IMG/VR virus record: IMGVR_UViG_3300024236_000331
Span: 1 to 31,305 of that record
DNA: 31,305 bases
Source of the DNA: a virus
Strand: one strand, 5' to 3'
Shown: positions 7,715 to 15,017 of the stretch, piece by piece
Numbering within the stretch: position 1 is the stretch's first letter
Layout: every line of letters begins with the position of its first letter
Program-made: the position numbers and the translations under genes
Notes under the pieces: model-generated
Seen by the model: only the letters and a program-made list of their open reading frames with translations
What the model was told of the DNA's origin: nothing
Databases searched by the model: none

Positions 7715-7996
7715 CTACAGTATAAACAGTTGCACCATAGCAATACTGTTCATTACAACAAACCATCCGCATAACACAATAGCAAATCCTGCTTTGCGAA
7801 TTATTGTACTTACTACACCAAGTATACTACCTACTAGATACAACGGAATAAAAATCTTTGTTGCAGGATCTAATACTGTTAATGTAAGAATTGCACTTGC
7901 AGAAACCAGTAATATAGTTTCTGCTAGTTCGCAATAAAATGCAATAGGCGACAGTCTATAACTTTCTTTAAAAAAGTTTACTATAGGTTTAATCAT
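7715..7996 (-). CDS. Small integral membrane protein
   Basis: A 93-residue protein with about three predicted membrane segments: FYCELAETILLVSASAILTL (about 18-37), FIPLYLVGSILGVVSTII (about 47-64) and IVLCGWFVVMNSIAMVQLFI (about 72-91). I start it at ATG 7996, whose codon overlaps the last codons of the 59-residue gene (ATGAT before TAA); a longer frame to 8110 would run through that gene. A sigma70-type promoter lies about 47 bases upstream. Its place beside the kinase and mini-DnaE genes gives no clear hint of function. A role in the host membrane during infection is possible. Confidence 0.68.
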   Translation of the reverse strand: MIKPIVNFFKESYRLSPIAFYCELAETILLVSASAILTLTVLDPATKIFIPLYLVGSILGVVSTIIRKAGFAIVLCGWFVVMNSIAMVQLFIL

Positions 7997-8168
7997 TATT
8001 TCTCTTCCAGTGGTATTCACCATTTTTATCTGGTACTTGTCCAGTATACTGTATTCCAGTTTCCATGTCAACCAGTTTCCATTTAGCAGGACACTTGGTA
8101 TGTACTTCAAGTGTTATTGGTTTATCAAAGGCTTGTACCTCGGTACCGTCTTGTAGTTTTCTAAGCAT
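7989..8168 (-). CDS. 59-residue small soluble protein
   Basis: A 60-codon frame beginning at ATG 8168 and ending at TAA 7989-7991. The product starts MLRKLQDGTEVQAFDKPI and contains paired Cys/Lys-rich and aromatic residues (TKCPAKWKLVDMETG) like a small beta-sheet protein. It shares 8 bases with the end of the kinase gene and 8 with the start of the membrane protein, exactly bridging the two, which fits the tight packing of the operon. No family recognised. Its coding sequence also contains a good promoter (8043-8071). Confidence 0.6.
   Translation of the reverse strand: MLRKLQDGTEVQAFDKPITLEVHTKCPAKWKLVDMETGIQYTGQVPDKNGEYHWKRNND
8043..8071 (-). promoter_or_regulatory. Intragenic sigma70-type promoter
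   Basis: On the minus strand TTGACA (8066-8071), 17 bases, then TATACT (8043-8048). It lies inside the 59-residue gene and would start transcription about 40 bases before the membrane-protein ATG, feeding that gene and the mini-DnaE gene. Confidence 0.6.
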
Positions 8169-8511
8169 TGTTGATACTCATCCATCGTTGCACTACTGGC
8201 ATAAGTTGCTCGTGTGCGTTATCAAACCATGCCTCTATATGATAGTCTACTCTGCTAGGACGTTCTGTTTTTACTGTACGCATATCCATCCATACAATAT
8301 AATCAGGATCTAAATACTCAACTGCTTCATTTGTATTACAGCGTTTGTCTATTACTACAGTCTTGCCTGCGGCAACAATGCCGTCTACATATCCACGAAG
8401 TTCATTTGCATAACTATCTTTGTTTACATATACACCATTGATTAGATCAGCAAATGGTTTTGCTATTGTAGTCTTGCCCGAACCTTCAGGACCGCATATT
8501 AAAATTTTCAT
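8161..8511 (-). CDS. Small P-loop kinase-like protein
   Basis: A 116-residue protein with Walker A GPEGSGKTT (7-15) right after the first beta strand, as in adenylylsulfate kinase, polynucleotide kinase and related small-molecule or nucleotide kinases. A second hydrophobic strand, TVVIDKRC (about 51-58), follows the pattern of the CysC-like group, where a DK or DG pair sits near Walker B, and YIVWMDM (about 71-77) forms a further strand. The lid region is very short, so the protein is smaller than a usual CysC (about 180). Substrate unknown; a nucleotide, sulfate or sugar kinase are all possible. Overlaps both neighbours. Confidence 0.68.
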   Translation of the reverse strand: MKILICGPEGSGKTTIAKPFADLINGVYVNKDSYANELRGYVDGIVAAGKTVVIDKRCNTNEAVEYLDPDYIVWMDMRTVKTERPSRVDYHIEAWFDNAHEQLMPVVQRWMSINNA

Positions 8512-9188
8512 AACGTTGCTTCCTTTACAACTTGTTTTACTAACTCAACATCTTTTGGATTACGCTTAAATCTCATTGCCCAGTGGCTTGGTTCTAGAAC
8601 TGTACCTAACATTGTTAGCTGCTCATCATTAAAATTATTTAATGCAGCCTTTCCTGTCTTGGAGTTTAATACCAACCACGGAGATATTTTTCCGTCTCTA
8701 ATATCCCAAGTAATTCTATTTGTACTTGCATTTAAAAAATAATGATTGTACAAGCTATCATTTTTTTCTGCCCAATCTACCATAGTTGCTATACTACGTT
8801 CTAGTGCAGTTTGTACACCTTCTCTGCGTATAAGTTCGTTGGCATATTTTTCATACATTTCTTCTCTGCACCAGTGGTCAAGTTTTACACTACTAGTAAC
8901 AACATAGTCAATATATTTGTCAGGATACAGCGGGCGAACGTTATTTACAAAGCTACCAAACTTGACAAAGGCATTGTAAAAACTACTCTTTACAAATTCT
9001 TCATATGTTTTTTCTTTTTTATTACCTGCACTTAATATATAAAATCTTTGAAACGCATACAACCCAACTTGCACACGCTTTTCATCTTTCTGTAGCCAAC
9101 GTCTTTTTGGCTCACACATATGAGCAATAAGAGTGCTTTCTTTCGAATAGCTCTTATTACAATATTCACATGTGTATTTAGATGTCAA
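8508..9188 (-). CDS. Zinc-finger protein of marine T4-like phage type
   Basis: A 226-residue protein when started at TTG 9188, which overlaps the stop of the gene upstream; the frame itself is open to 9269 but that would run 90 bases into the neighbour. Just after the start is a zinc-finger pattern: CEYC (about 7-10), then HMC (about 24-26), C-x2-C...H-x-C. The rest is a helical, aromatic-rich domain (FQRFYIL, YNAFVKFGSFVNNV, LDHWCREEMYEKYA). From memory, marine T4-like phages have relatives starting with a near-identical finger; function unknown, possibly DNA or RNA binding in replication or transcription control. It ends 3 bases into the kinase gene. Confidence 0.75.
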   Translation of the reverse strand: MTSKYTCEYCNKSYSKESTLIAHMCEPKRRWLQKDEKRVQVGLYAFQRFYILSAGNKKEKTYEEFVKSSFYNAFVKFGSFVNNVRPLYPDKYIDYVVTSSVKLDHWCREEMYEKYANELIRREGVQTALERSIATMVDWAEKNDSLYNHYFLNASTNRITWDIRDGKISPWLVLNSKTGKAALNNFNDEQLTMLGTVLEPSHWAMRFKRNPKDVELVKQVVKEATL

Positions 9189-9648
9189 CTTTTTCGTATC
9201 CGTGATCTTTTGCAAGTTGCTTGATTTCTTTTTTTGTAGATATTCTAGCAAGTGTTTCAACCTCATCAAGTTTCATATTAGGATATATTTGCGATAATAG
9301 TTTTACTGCTTTACTACTATCGTCTTTCTTTTTCTTAAGTCCTATCCAAGGATGGAACTGTTGTTTTCCAGTATTACCTGCTACACACAACAACTGCCAT
9401 TGCAGTTTGATATGGTTAGTGCCGCCTAGCTCATTCCAGTTTTTGTTGTAGTATTCGTTGACTTTGAATACTGCTAGTGCAGTCTTTTCGTAGTTGCCTT
9501 TAACACTACTAATATAGCGATTGAGATTCCATAAATCGCCTTTGATATCTTTCTTGCCAACATCACTAGCAGCATCGTATAACTCTTTCATGTTGTTATC
9601 GATTGCTGGTATTAATACTTTAAACAAGTCAAGTTCTTTATTTGGCAT
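9178..9648 (-). CDS. Conserved-type phage protein, unknown function
   Basis: A 156-residue soluble, Lys- and Asn-rich protein. Notable segments are DIKGDLWNLNRYISSVKG (about 34-51), VNEYYNKNWNEL (about 63-74) and FHPWIGLKKKKDD (about 98-110). The C-terminal 30 residues look like a small helical domain (EVETLARISTKKEIKQLAKDHG). I recall similar proteins next to a zinc-finger protein in marine T4-like phages, but no function. A small clamp-loader subunit (gp62) was considered because of size; no motif supports it. Start and stop overlap both neighbours. Confidence 0.72.
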   Translation of the reverse strand: MPNKELDLFKVLIPAIDNNMKELYDAASDVGKKDIKGDLWNLNRYISSVKGNYEKTALAVFKVNEYYNKNWNELGGTNHIKLQWQLLCVAGNTGKQQFHPWIGLKKKKDDSSKAVKLLSQIYPNMKLDEVETLARISTKKEIKQLAKDHGYEKVDI

Positions 9649-9823
9649 TTTTTGTTTTCTTTGGTGTTACTTTTTTTGGTGCAGCTTTCTTTTTCTTACC
9701 CCAAGTATATACAATATCTTCTTGTTCAGTACGTGCGCCTGGCGGACATACTTCTATTTTATTTCCTTTAGATAACCATTCGTCTATTGCTTTTTGGTCT
9801 TTATTAGTTATTTCATATCTCAT
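9638..9823 (-). CDS. 61-residue basic-tailed small phage protein
   Basis: A 61-residue protein with a folded-looking N-terminal half (MRYEITNKDQKAIDEWLSKG) followed by VCPPGART, then a Lys/Pro/Ala-rich tail (KKKKAAPKKVTPKK). Such tails bind nucleic acid non-specifically. The start overlaps the end of kdsB and the stop overlaps the next gene. Small proteins of this layout are common in marine T4-like phages. Function unknown. Confidence 0.7.
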   Translation of the reverse strand: MRYEITNKDQKAIDEWLSKGNKIEVCPPGARTEQEDIVYTWGKKKKAAPKKVTPKKTKNAK

Positions 9824-10484
9824 TTTTAATGTGCCAATCTTTTAGGTCTTGGGGTGAATTTATTTCAATGCCGTTGAACTCAACTTCAACTACACCTATC
9901 TTAATGCCATTTTGTATCCAACGTAACTGCTCGAGTTGTTCTAATGTTTCTTCAGCATACTTAGTGCTTACATTGTACGTTGCTTTTACTTCTCTATTGT
10001 AGCCATACACTCCTAAGTGATGATCTCCATATTGTAAACTAGCACGTAGAAACCAATGTGCTCTACCTCTGCTGTGTATCATTTTAACACTGTTTGGATC
10101 ATTTCGCAAGTTAAAATCCATTGCTGTATATGCAGTTGCTACATCACTGCGCTGTAGTTCGCCTTCGACTGCACGAATAATATCTTCTGTGATATCAGGC
10201 ATGTCGCCTTGTACATTTATATATCTATCATACTGTAATACTTCGTCAATAACTTGCATACAACGTTCTGTGCCATTTTCTGCATCTTGTGTCATTAGAC
10301 ATTTGCCGCCGCCTATATAGTTGTATACTTCTTGTGCATCTGTTAGTACGTAAGTGTCAAGCCCTGTAGCAACACACTTGTTGTAAACGTGTTCTATTAG
10401 TGGTACACCATTTAGTTTTTCCATCATCTTACCAGGAAAGCGTGTGCTTGCATATCGTGCTGGTATTAGTATAGCTGTTGTCAT
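9813..10484 (-). CDS. kdsB: CMP-Kdo synthetase (3-deoxy-manno-octulosonate cytidylyltransferase)
   Basis: A 223-residue KdsB. It activates Kdo with CTP to give CMP-Kdo, the donor for Kdo transferases of LPS or capsule. Signature segments are IPARYASTRFPGK near the N-terminus (nucleotide-binding loop), NVQGDMPDI in the middle (family NVQGDEP-I), HLGVYGY (family H-G-Y-Y) and EQLEQLRW (family ESLEQLR). It is about 25 residues shorter than most cellular KdsB. I start at the ATG overlapping the TGA of kdsA, with GGAG 6 bases before; an ATG two codons earlier lies too close to that site. Directly coupled to kdsA. Confidence 0.92.
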   Translation of the reverse strand: MTTAILIPARYASTRFPGKMMEKLNGVPLIEHVYNKCVATGLDTYVLTDAQEVYNYIGGGKCLMTQDAENGTERCMQVIDEVLQYDRYINVQGDMPDITEDIIRAVEGELQRSDVATAYTAMDFNLRNDPNSVKMIHSRGRAHWFLRASLQYGDHHLGVYGYNREVKATYNVSTKYAEETLEQLEQLRWIQNGIKIGVVEVEFNGIEINSPQDLKDWHIKNEI

Positions 10485-11272
10485 AACCATCTCCAGTTGT
10501 TAGCAGCATTGTGTATAACTTTGATTTGCTTTACTGTATCTTCAAAGTCTTCTAGTTTAAGCATATTAGGTCCGTCACTAGGTGCGTTATCTGGGTCAGC
10601 ATGTACTTCTAAGAAGAAGTTGCTAACACCCATAGCAGCGGCAGCACGAGCAAGACCTGGAACGTAATCACGATTGCCGCCACTCGATTCACCATTACCT
10701 CCTGGCTTTTGGACAGCGTGGGTAACGTCAAAAACACAAGGTACATCATAATGCTCAAGCATATACTGGAGCCCAGTGTAATCAACAACCAAAGTATTAT
10801 AGCCAAAACTAGTACCTCTTTCTGTTATCCAAACTTCTTCTGCACCTTCTGTTTTACTTAGTATACCTTTAACATCCCACGGTGCTAGGAACTGACCTTT
10901 CTTAATATTAACAATCTTATCTGTATCACAGGCTGCTTGAATAAGATCTGTTTGTCTACACAAGAACGCAGGAATCTGATAGACATCAACTGCATCTTTA
11001 AACTGTCGTTCAATACGTCTAATCTGTACTGCGTCATGCACGTCTGTTAGCGTCTTTACTCCTAGTAATACTTTTAGTGCTAAAAAGTCTGTAAGCGTTG
11101 CTTCCATGCCTGCACCACGCTTGCCTTTGATACTGCTACGATTGGCTTTGTCAAAACTTGCTTTGAAATAATATTCAATGCCGTACTTGTCGCATACACG
11201 TTTGCACTCTCGAGCAATCTCTGATGACTGTGCTAGTCCTTCGTGTTGACAAGGTCCTGCAATAATTCTCAT
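10481..11272 (-). CDS. kdsA: Kdo-8-phosphate synthase
   Basis: A 263-residue KdsA, which condenses phosphoenolpyruvate with arabinose 5-phosphate. Signature segments: IAGPC (4-8), FKASFDKANRSS (37-47), PAFLCRQTDL (101-110), FGYNTLVVD (156-164) and FDVTHAVQKPGG (181-192). Cys8, His185, Glu222 and Asp233 fit the four ligands known for the metal-dependent class (as in Aquifex), whereas the E. coli type has Asn in place of the Cys. The start is ATG 11272 with AAGGA 6 bases upstream; the TTG two codons earlier is less likely. The gene has a good promoter inside the gene before it. No KdsD or KdsC homologue is in the window, so the phage would rely on host arabinose 5-phosphate and phosphatase. Confidence 0.95.
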   Translation of the reverse strand: MRIIAGPCQHEGLAQSSEIARECKRVCDKYGIEYYFKASFDKANRSSIKGKRGAGMEATLTDFLALKVLLGVKTLTDVHDAVQIRRIERQFKDAVDVYQIPAFLCRQTDLIQAACDTDKIVNIKKGQFLAPWDVKGILSKTEGAEEVWITERGTSFGYNTLVVDYTGLQYMLEHYDVPCVFDVTHAVQKPGGNGESSGGNRDYVPGLARAAAAMGVSNFFLEVHADPDNAPSDGPNMLKLEDFEDTVKQIKVIHNAANNWRWL

Positions 11273-11274
11273 AT

Positions 11275-11550
11275 TCAATCCTTAATGCTATCCTTAATAG
11301 TATAGTACACTACTAGTAATCTGTCAAGTTGTTTCTTTAATGTAGGATTTTGATCAGCAGTTATTTGCATGTCTCGCCATTCATCATAACCAAACAACGT
11401 TCCTTGTGCCCGAGATACTGCTGCTGCATCGCCGCCAATAATCCAACGGGGTATCTCAGGTTTGTTAGCATAACGTGCATAAACAACGCCATCCGCGTTT
11501 TCGTATATTAAAGTTTCACCTTCAATAAGACTACCCAACTGATGTTCCAC
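11275..11550 (-). CDS. 91-residue hypothetical protein
   Basis: A 91-residue protein of unknown function. The core YENADGVVYARYANKPEIPRW has the shape of a small beta hairpin; the C-terminus LKKQLDRLLVVYYTIKDS is a likely helix. The stop overlaps the region of the kdsA ribosome site, and the start overlaps the cupin gene. Short conserved proteins with a YARY or R-W-I-G pattern occur in marine T4-like phages, as far as I recall. The kdsA promoter lies in its last third. Confidence 0.65.
   Translation of the reverse strand: MEHQLGSLIEGETLIYENADGVVYARYANKPEIPRWIIGGDAAAVSRAQGTLFGYDEWRDMQITADQNPTLKKQLDRLLVVYYTIKDSIKD
11299..11327 (-). promoter_or_regulatory. Intragenic sigma70-type promoter for kdsA-kdsB
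   Basis: On the minus strand TTGACA (11322-11327), 17 bases, TATACT (11299-11304). Predicted transcription start is near 11292, about 20 bases before the kdsA ATG, leaving the AAGGA ribosome site inside the leader. The position just ahead of kdsA suggests that CMP-Kdo synthesis can be turned on apart from the rest of the operon. Confidence 0.72.
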
Positions 11551-11884
11551 TTGTGCGTCTTACAATATCGTTGTGATTAAACTCGGCCCAGTATAGTTCA
11601 AATGCCACACCGTCTTCCAGTCCTTCAAACTGATGAATCTTGCCTGGTTTTACTTGTGTAAAGTCCCCTGCGTTTAGAATAGTTTCATCAACTAATCCTT
11701 GATCATCTTGCCATACACGCACAAGCATCTGTCCTGACTCTACATAGAAGCCGTTCCATTTAAACTCATGTTCGTGTTCGCTACACTTATAACCTTTGTT
11801 AAACTCAATACGGTGAAATTCTAATACACCGTTTGCGTGGATCAACTCTGTGTTACCCCAAATCTTTCCTGCTTTAATTCCCAT
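11531..11884 (-). CDS. Small cupin protein
   Basis: A 117-residue single-domain cupin. Motif 1 is in CSEHEHEFKWNGFYVESG (about 33-50; His37 and His39 with a following Glu) and motif 2 in PGKIHQFEG (about 81-89; His85), a typical metal-binding set. Phage and cellular relatives include sugar-phosphate isomerases and small-molecule binding or modifying proteins. Its place before kdsA and after two 2-oxoglutarate oxygenases suggests sugar work, but substrate cannot be read. Starts immediately at the end of the upstream oxygenase. Confidence 0.75.
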   Translation of the reverse strand: MGIKAGKIWGNTELIHANGVLEFHRIEFNKGYKCSEHEHEFKWNGFYVESGQMLVRVWQDDQGLVDETILNAGDFTQVKPGKIHQFEGLEDGVAFELYWAEFNHNDIVRRTSGTSVG

Positions 11885-12462
11885 TATGTTATATACTCCT
11901 TTAACATTTCTATTGCATCATTAAAATCTAATACAGTTTCTGTATCCTTGTATATTAATACAAAACACAGTGTATGTCTATCTTCGTCACTATCATTGTA
12001 TGTTCTGTGTAGTTGTCCTACATTACAAAGACTTGGTTTATGTGTAGTTGCTCTGCCTATTTTTGTGCAGGTTTTCATACTTGCTGTTAGTATATGGTCT
12101 TTTAGTTTTTGTTCTTTATCAGGCGGGATTGGAGGTACATTTACAGGATTAGTACTTGTAAACCATTCAATGCCGCTGTCTTTGCCACCTCGACTAATGT
12201 TTAGTTTTGTGTGATTTGATAGCCATGAATAATCACTGTGCAGAACACCGTAATGATTCCTGTGTGTGAAAAAACTTTCTACGTGTATAATATCTATACC
12301 TATGTTGTTTAAAAAGTCAATCAATGGCTGATTATTTGGTTTCCAATCTTCGTCGTTAAAGATAACGTTTTGGAACGCCTTATTATCTTCATCAAATGTA
12401 AACAACTCATCACTGGGCCATTTTATTTCAAAAGGAAGATCTATATATCTATGTACGTCTAT
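11884..12462 (-). CDS. 2-oxoglutarate/Fe(II) oxygenase-like protein, copy 2, apparent AUA start
   Basis: A 192-residue protein with His75-x-Asp77, His152 and Arg162 in the facial-triad and 2-oxoglutarate pattern (HxD...H-x9-R). It is a paralogue of the neighbouring gene at 12459-13058. The only ATG/GTG/TTG choice in frame is TTG at 12405, but that drops VHRYIDLPFEIK, which matches residues 8-19 of the paralogue. An AUA at 12460-12462 restores that sequence, has AAGGAG 8 bases upstream and overlaps the TAG stop of the gene before it. I therefore start there. The reaction is unknown; family members hydroxylate proteins, sugars, nucleobases or small molecules. Confidence 0.7.
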   Translation of the reverse strand: MDVHRYIDLPFEIKWPSDELFTFDEDNKAFQNVIFNDEDWKPNNQPLIDFLNNIGIDIIHVESFFTHRNHYGVLHSDYSWLSNHTKLNISRGGKDSGIEWFTSTNPVNVPPIPPDKEQKLKDHILTASMKTCTKIGRATTHKPSLCNVGQLHRTYNDSDEDRHTLCFVLIYKDTETVLDFNDAIEMLKEYIT

Positions 12463-13058
12463 TTTATATACTCCTTAAATATATCCATTGCCTCATGCCA
12501 ACTAACATACTGTTCTGTTTCAATATCCCAAACTGGTTGAAAGCATACTGTCCATCTTGGCTGATTTCCTGGATTAAGTGTGCCGTGTAATACACCTGTA
12601 TTTACAATACTAGGTTTATTTGTATTGGCTCTATGCAACACTGTGCAGTCTTTTGGCGCTGCTGTAAGTACAGTTATTTCATCGTTGTATATTACACTTT
12701 GGTCACCATCAGTGTTCATGCCAGTTTTAACTGTATACTCAAATGTTTTATTTGCTTTATACCATATTATTTCACCGTCTTCAGGTCCCCACGTTTGATT
12801 TATTTTTACAAACTCTGTTTCGTAATGATAAAAGTCTGTATGTATAGGTACCTTGCCGCCGCTTGGTGGAGTATAAAAGCATTCAATCATCAACAGCTTC
12901 ATATCAAACTGTGCTAAAAAATCTACCATATTTTGATCATAGTGATTTGGCAAATGCTGTTGCATTACAGCTTTTTGATTAGTATCAAATAGATCTGGCT
13001 TTTTTATTTCAAAAGGCAGATCTATATATCGATGATATCTATTATAAAAGTTTTCCAA
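12459..13058 (-). CDS. 2-oxoglutarate/Fe(II) oxygenase-like protein, copy 1
   Basis: A 199-residue protein. His73-x-Asp75 (IHTD) and His158 (VLHG) form the likely iron triad, and Arg168 (QPRW) is the likely 2-oxoglutarate ligand, spaced H-x9-R exactly as in the neighbouring paralogue. The shared N-terminus HRYIDLPFEIK and the shared C-terminal KEYI mark a tandem duplication that has since diverged. It starts at TTG (13058) right after an in-frame TAG, overlapping the previous gene. Substrate unknown; sugar-module or nucleotide modification are the obvious candidates in this setting. Confidence 0.75.
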   Translation of the reverse strand: MENFYNRYHRYIDLPFEIKKPDLFDTNQKAVMQQHLPNHYDQNMVDFLAQFDMKLLMIECFYTPPSGGKVPIHTDFYHYETEFVKINQTWGPEDGEIIWYKANKTFEYTVKTGMNTDGDQSVIYNDEITVLTAAPKDCTVLHRANTNKPSIVNTGVLHGTLNPGNQPRWTVCFQPVWDIETEQYVSWHEAMDIFKEYIK

Positions 13059-13548
13059 AGTCTATTATCTCACACTGTCTACTTATATCCTTAACAAAAA
13101 ATGCACACTGTGGGTTTTCACCTTCAGTAATCGGAACACTTAATAGTTGTCCGTTTTTCATTTTAGGAAAGTACCATTTGACATCATTATAAAAATTTAC
13201 TATTTCAATAGTGCCAAATCCTGGCTGGTAGCTTGTTAATGGATTAAATAGAAATGATTCAAATCCACGTTCATTTAAACTAGTGATCGGTAATACTTCT
13301 AAGTCACTACCTGCTTCACTACATCCAACAGCAATACACCAATCTAATGGCATAGTAACTTGATTACCATTAATATTAATAACTGCTGCAGGGCTATTAA
13401 AACTTTCTAAAAAGATTAACGGTACATAAAAGAAATCAGGATCTTGTGGGCTACTATTATCAAGCACACTAAATCTCATAGTGTCGTCAACTTCGTCTGG
13501 TAAACTATTTAAATTAAAACTTTTATTTTCTAATGTAAGTATATTCAT
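13042..13548 (-). CDS. Conserved-type hypothetical protein between UvsW and oxygenases
   Basis: A 168-residue acidic, beta-rich protein without a family I recognise. Notable segments are SLPDEVDDTMRFSVLD (about 15-30), MPLDWCIAVGC (about 66-76) and GFGTIEIVNFYNDVKWYFP (about 109-127). Marine T4-like phages seem to have proteins with the same MPLDW- and FEDF-like pattern but no function. It begins in the last codons of uvsW and ends in the start of the first oxygenase. Confidence 0.68.
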   Translation of the reverse strand: MNILTLENKSFNLNSLPDEVDDTMRFSVLDNSSPQDPDFFYVPLIFLESFNSPAAVININGNQVTMPLDWCIAVGCSEAGSDLEVLPITSLNERGFESFLFNPLTSYQPGFGTIEIVNFYNDVKWYFPKMKNGQLLSVPITEGENPQCAFFVKDISRQCEIIDFGKLL

Positions 13549-15017
13549 TTATTCCAATCTACTTTCTCTATTGTAAATGGATACTCTGCTTCTTTGTAAA
13601 ATTTCTTACGTTGAGTCAAGTGTCGCTTCGCAAACTTGCATGTAGATGTCAAGTCCCATATTTGAACGAAGTCTTTATCTTTTGCTATTCTTACGCCTCT
13701 ACCAATACTTTGAATTACTCTTACGAAAGACTTACCAGGCTCCAAAAGAACCAAGTTAAAAATACGAGGAATGTTAAGACCCACGGCAGCAACTCCATAG
13801 GTTGCGATAATAACCTCATTAGTTCCTTCACGTATTGTATCATATGTTTCTTTCCTGTCTTTGTTCTTAACAGCGCCGCTTACAAACGTACTGTTTGGAA
13901 TGAGTTCAGCAAGTGCTTGTCCTGCACTTATTCTATCTACTAGTATTAATGTGTTGCCTGAATCTTTTACTGTGTTTAATAGTTTGCCTATGTATTCTAA
14001 TCGTTGTGTATTTGTTGTTAGATATTTTAATTCTTCTTGGTAGCCTGCATGTGCTACTGTGTCCATTAGCTGTACTACATTAACATGACACTGCGATAGC
14101 ACACCTTTGTCTTGTAATTCTTTTGCACTAATGTTTCCGATAACAGGACCAAGACTAGCATGAATACTTTCGAACTCAAACTTCTCTTTAGGTACTGTAC
14201 CAGTTAGTCCCCAACGTATGGGTGCATTCCGTAGGTTGCGAGTGAGCAGGTTCTTGAGAACTTCTGCTTTGGCTTGGTGTACTTCGTCGACAATAATAGT
14301 GCTCACACCTTCTAAGAACTCAGCTAGTGATAACACTGCGCTTCCGTCTTTATGCTTCTTGTCCAAAATATTTAAGGATTGCCAAGTGCAAATAGTATGA
14401 GTCTTACCTAGGTTCTTCCTGTCTCCGAAGTACACCCCTACATCCAAGCCGCAGTTAATATAGTCTTCTTCTGTTTGTTCTACTAACGACTTGTTAGGAA
14501 CAATCACAAGACTCCTACCATACGGCTCGCTTATGTGTGACAGCGTTGCTGTGGTAATAGTTTTACCTGCGCCAGTAGCAATCTGTTGCAAGCTCTGTGG
14601 ATTATTCAAAAAGTTATTGATTGCTTCTACTTGGTAGTCACGCAGAATAATATCTTCGCCTTCTGCTGGATGTCCTTCTGGCCATTGTACACCTTGGTCT
14701 TTCCAGTATGTTTCTGTGACTGGGGTGAAATTTAACTGTATTGGATGCCGCCTATCTTCAATGTCAACAATCTGTACACGGTTCTTTGCAAGTACTTGCT
14801 GTACTACATCTAAGTGATTAACGTATCCAGTGCCCCCGATACCAAAGAAAGCAACTTTGCCATCCCAGCGTCCTAGTTTGTACTGTGGCATATGCTTTGC
14901 ATACGGCACTTCAAACTTTAGTGCATTTGATAGCTTTCTACGTATATCTACATCAAGTCCTTCGATCTTAATGTTTACTTCATCTTCGATTATTAGTTTA
15001 CAACTTGCCACTGGCAT
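13545..15017 (-). CDS. uvsW: UvsW-like DNA helicase
   Basis: A 490-residue superfamily 2 helicase. Motif I is QIATGAGKTI (about 143-152), motif II IIVDEVHQAK (DEVH form, about 235-244), motif III LTGTVPKE (about 269-276), with C-terminal RecA2 motifs LILVDR and FVRVIQSIGRGVRI (motif VI). The N-terminal domain (YKLGRWDGKVAFF) matches T4 UvsW. It reverses branched DNA and remodels R-loops, which in T4 switches origin use. It overlaps both neighbours. An intragenic promoter at 15181-15209 could add separate transcription. Confidence 0.92.
   Translation of the reverse strand: MPVASCKLIIEDEVNIKIEGLDVDIRRKLSNALKFEVPYAKHMPQYKLGRWDGKVAFFGIGGTGYVNHLDVVQQVLAKNRVQIVDIEDRRHPIQLNFTPVTETYWKDQGVQWPEGHPAEGEDIILRDYQVEAINNFLNNPQSLQQIATGAGKTITTATLSHISEPYGRSLVIVPNKSLVEQTEEDYINCGLDVGVYFGDRKNLGKTHTICTWQSLNILDKKHKDGSAVLSLAEFLEGVSTIIVDEVHQAKAEVLKNLLTRNLRNAPIRWGLTGTVPKEKFEFESIHASLGPVIGNISAKELQDKGVLSQCHVNVVQLMDTVAHAGYQEELKYLTTNTQRLEYIGKLLNTVKDSGNTLILVDRISAGQALAELIPNSTFVSGAVKNKDRKETYDTIREGTNEVIIATYGVAAVGLNIPRIFNLVLLEPGKSFVRVIQSIGRGVRIAKDKDFVQIWDLTSTCKFAKRHLTQRKKFYKEAEYPFTIEKVDWNK

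Noticed and set aside
9178-9648. gp62 clamp-loader small subunit
   Set aside because: Size is close but no clamp-loader motif or gp44/gp45 neighbour is seen.
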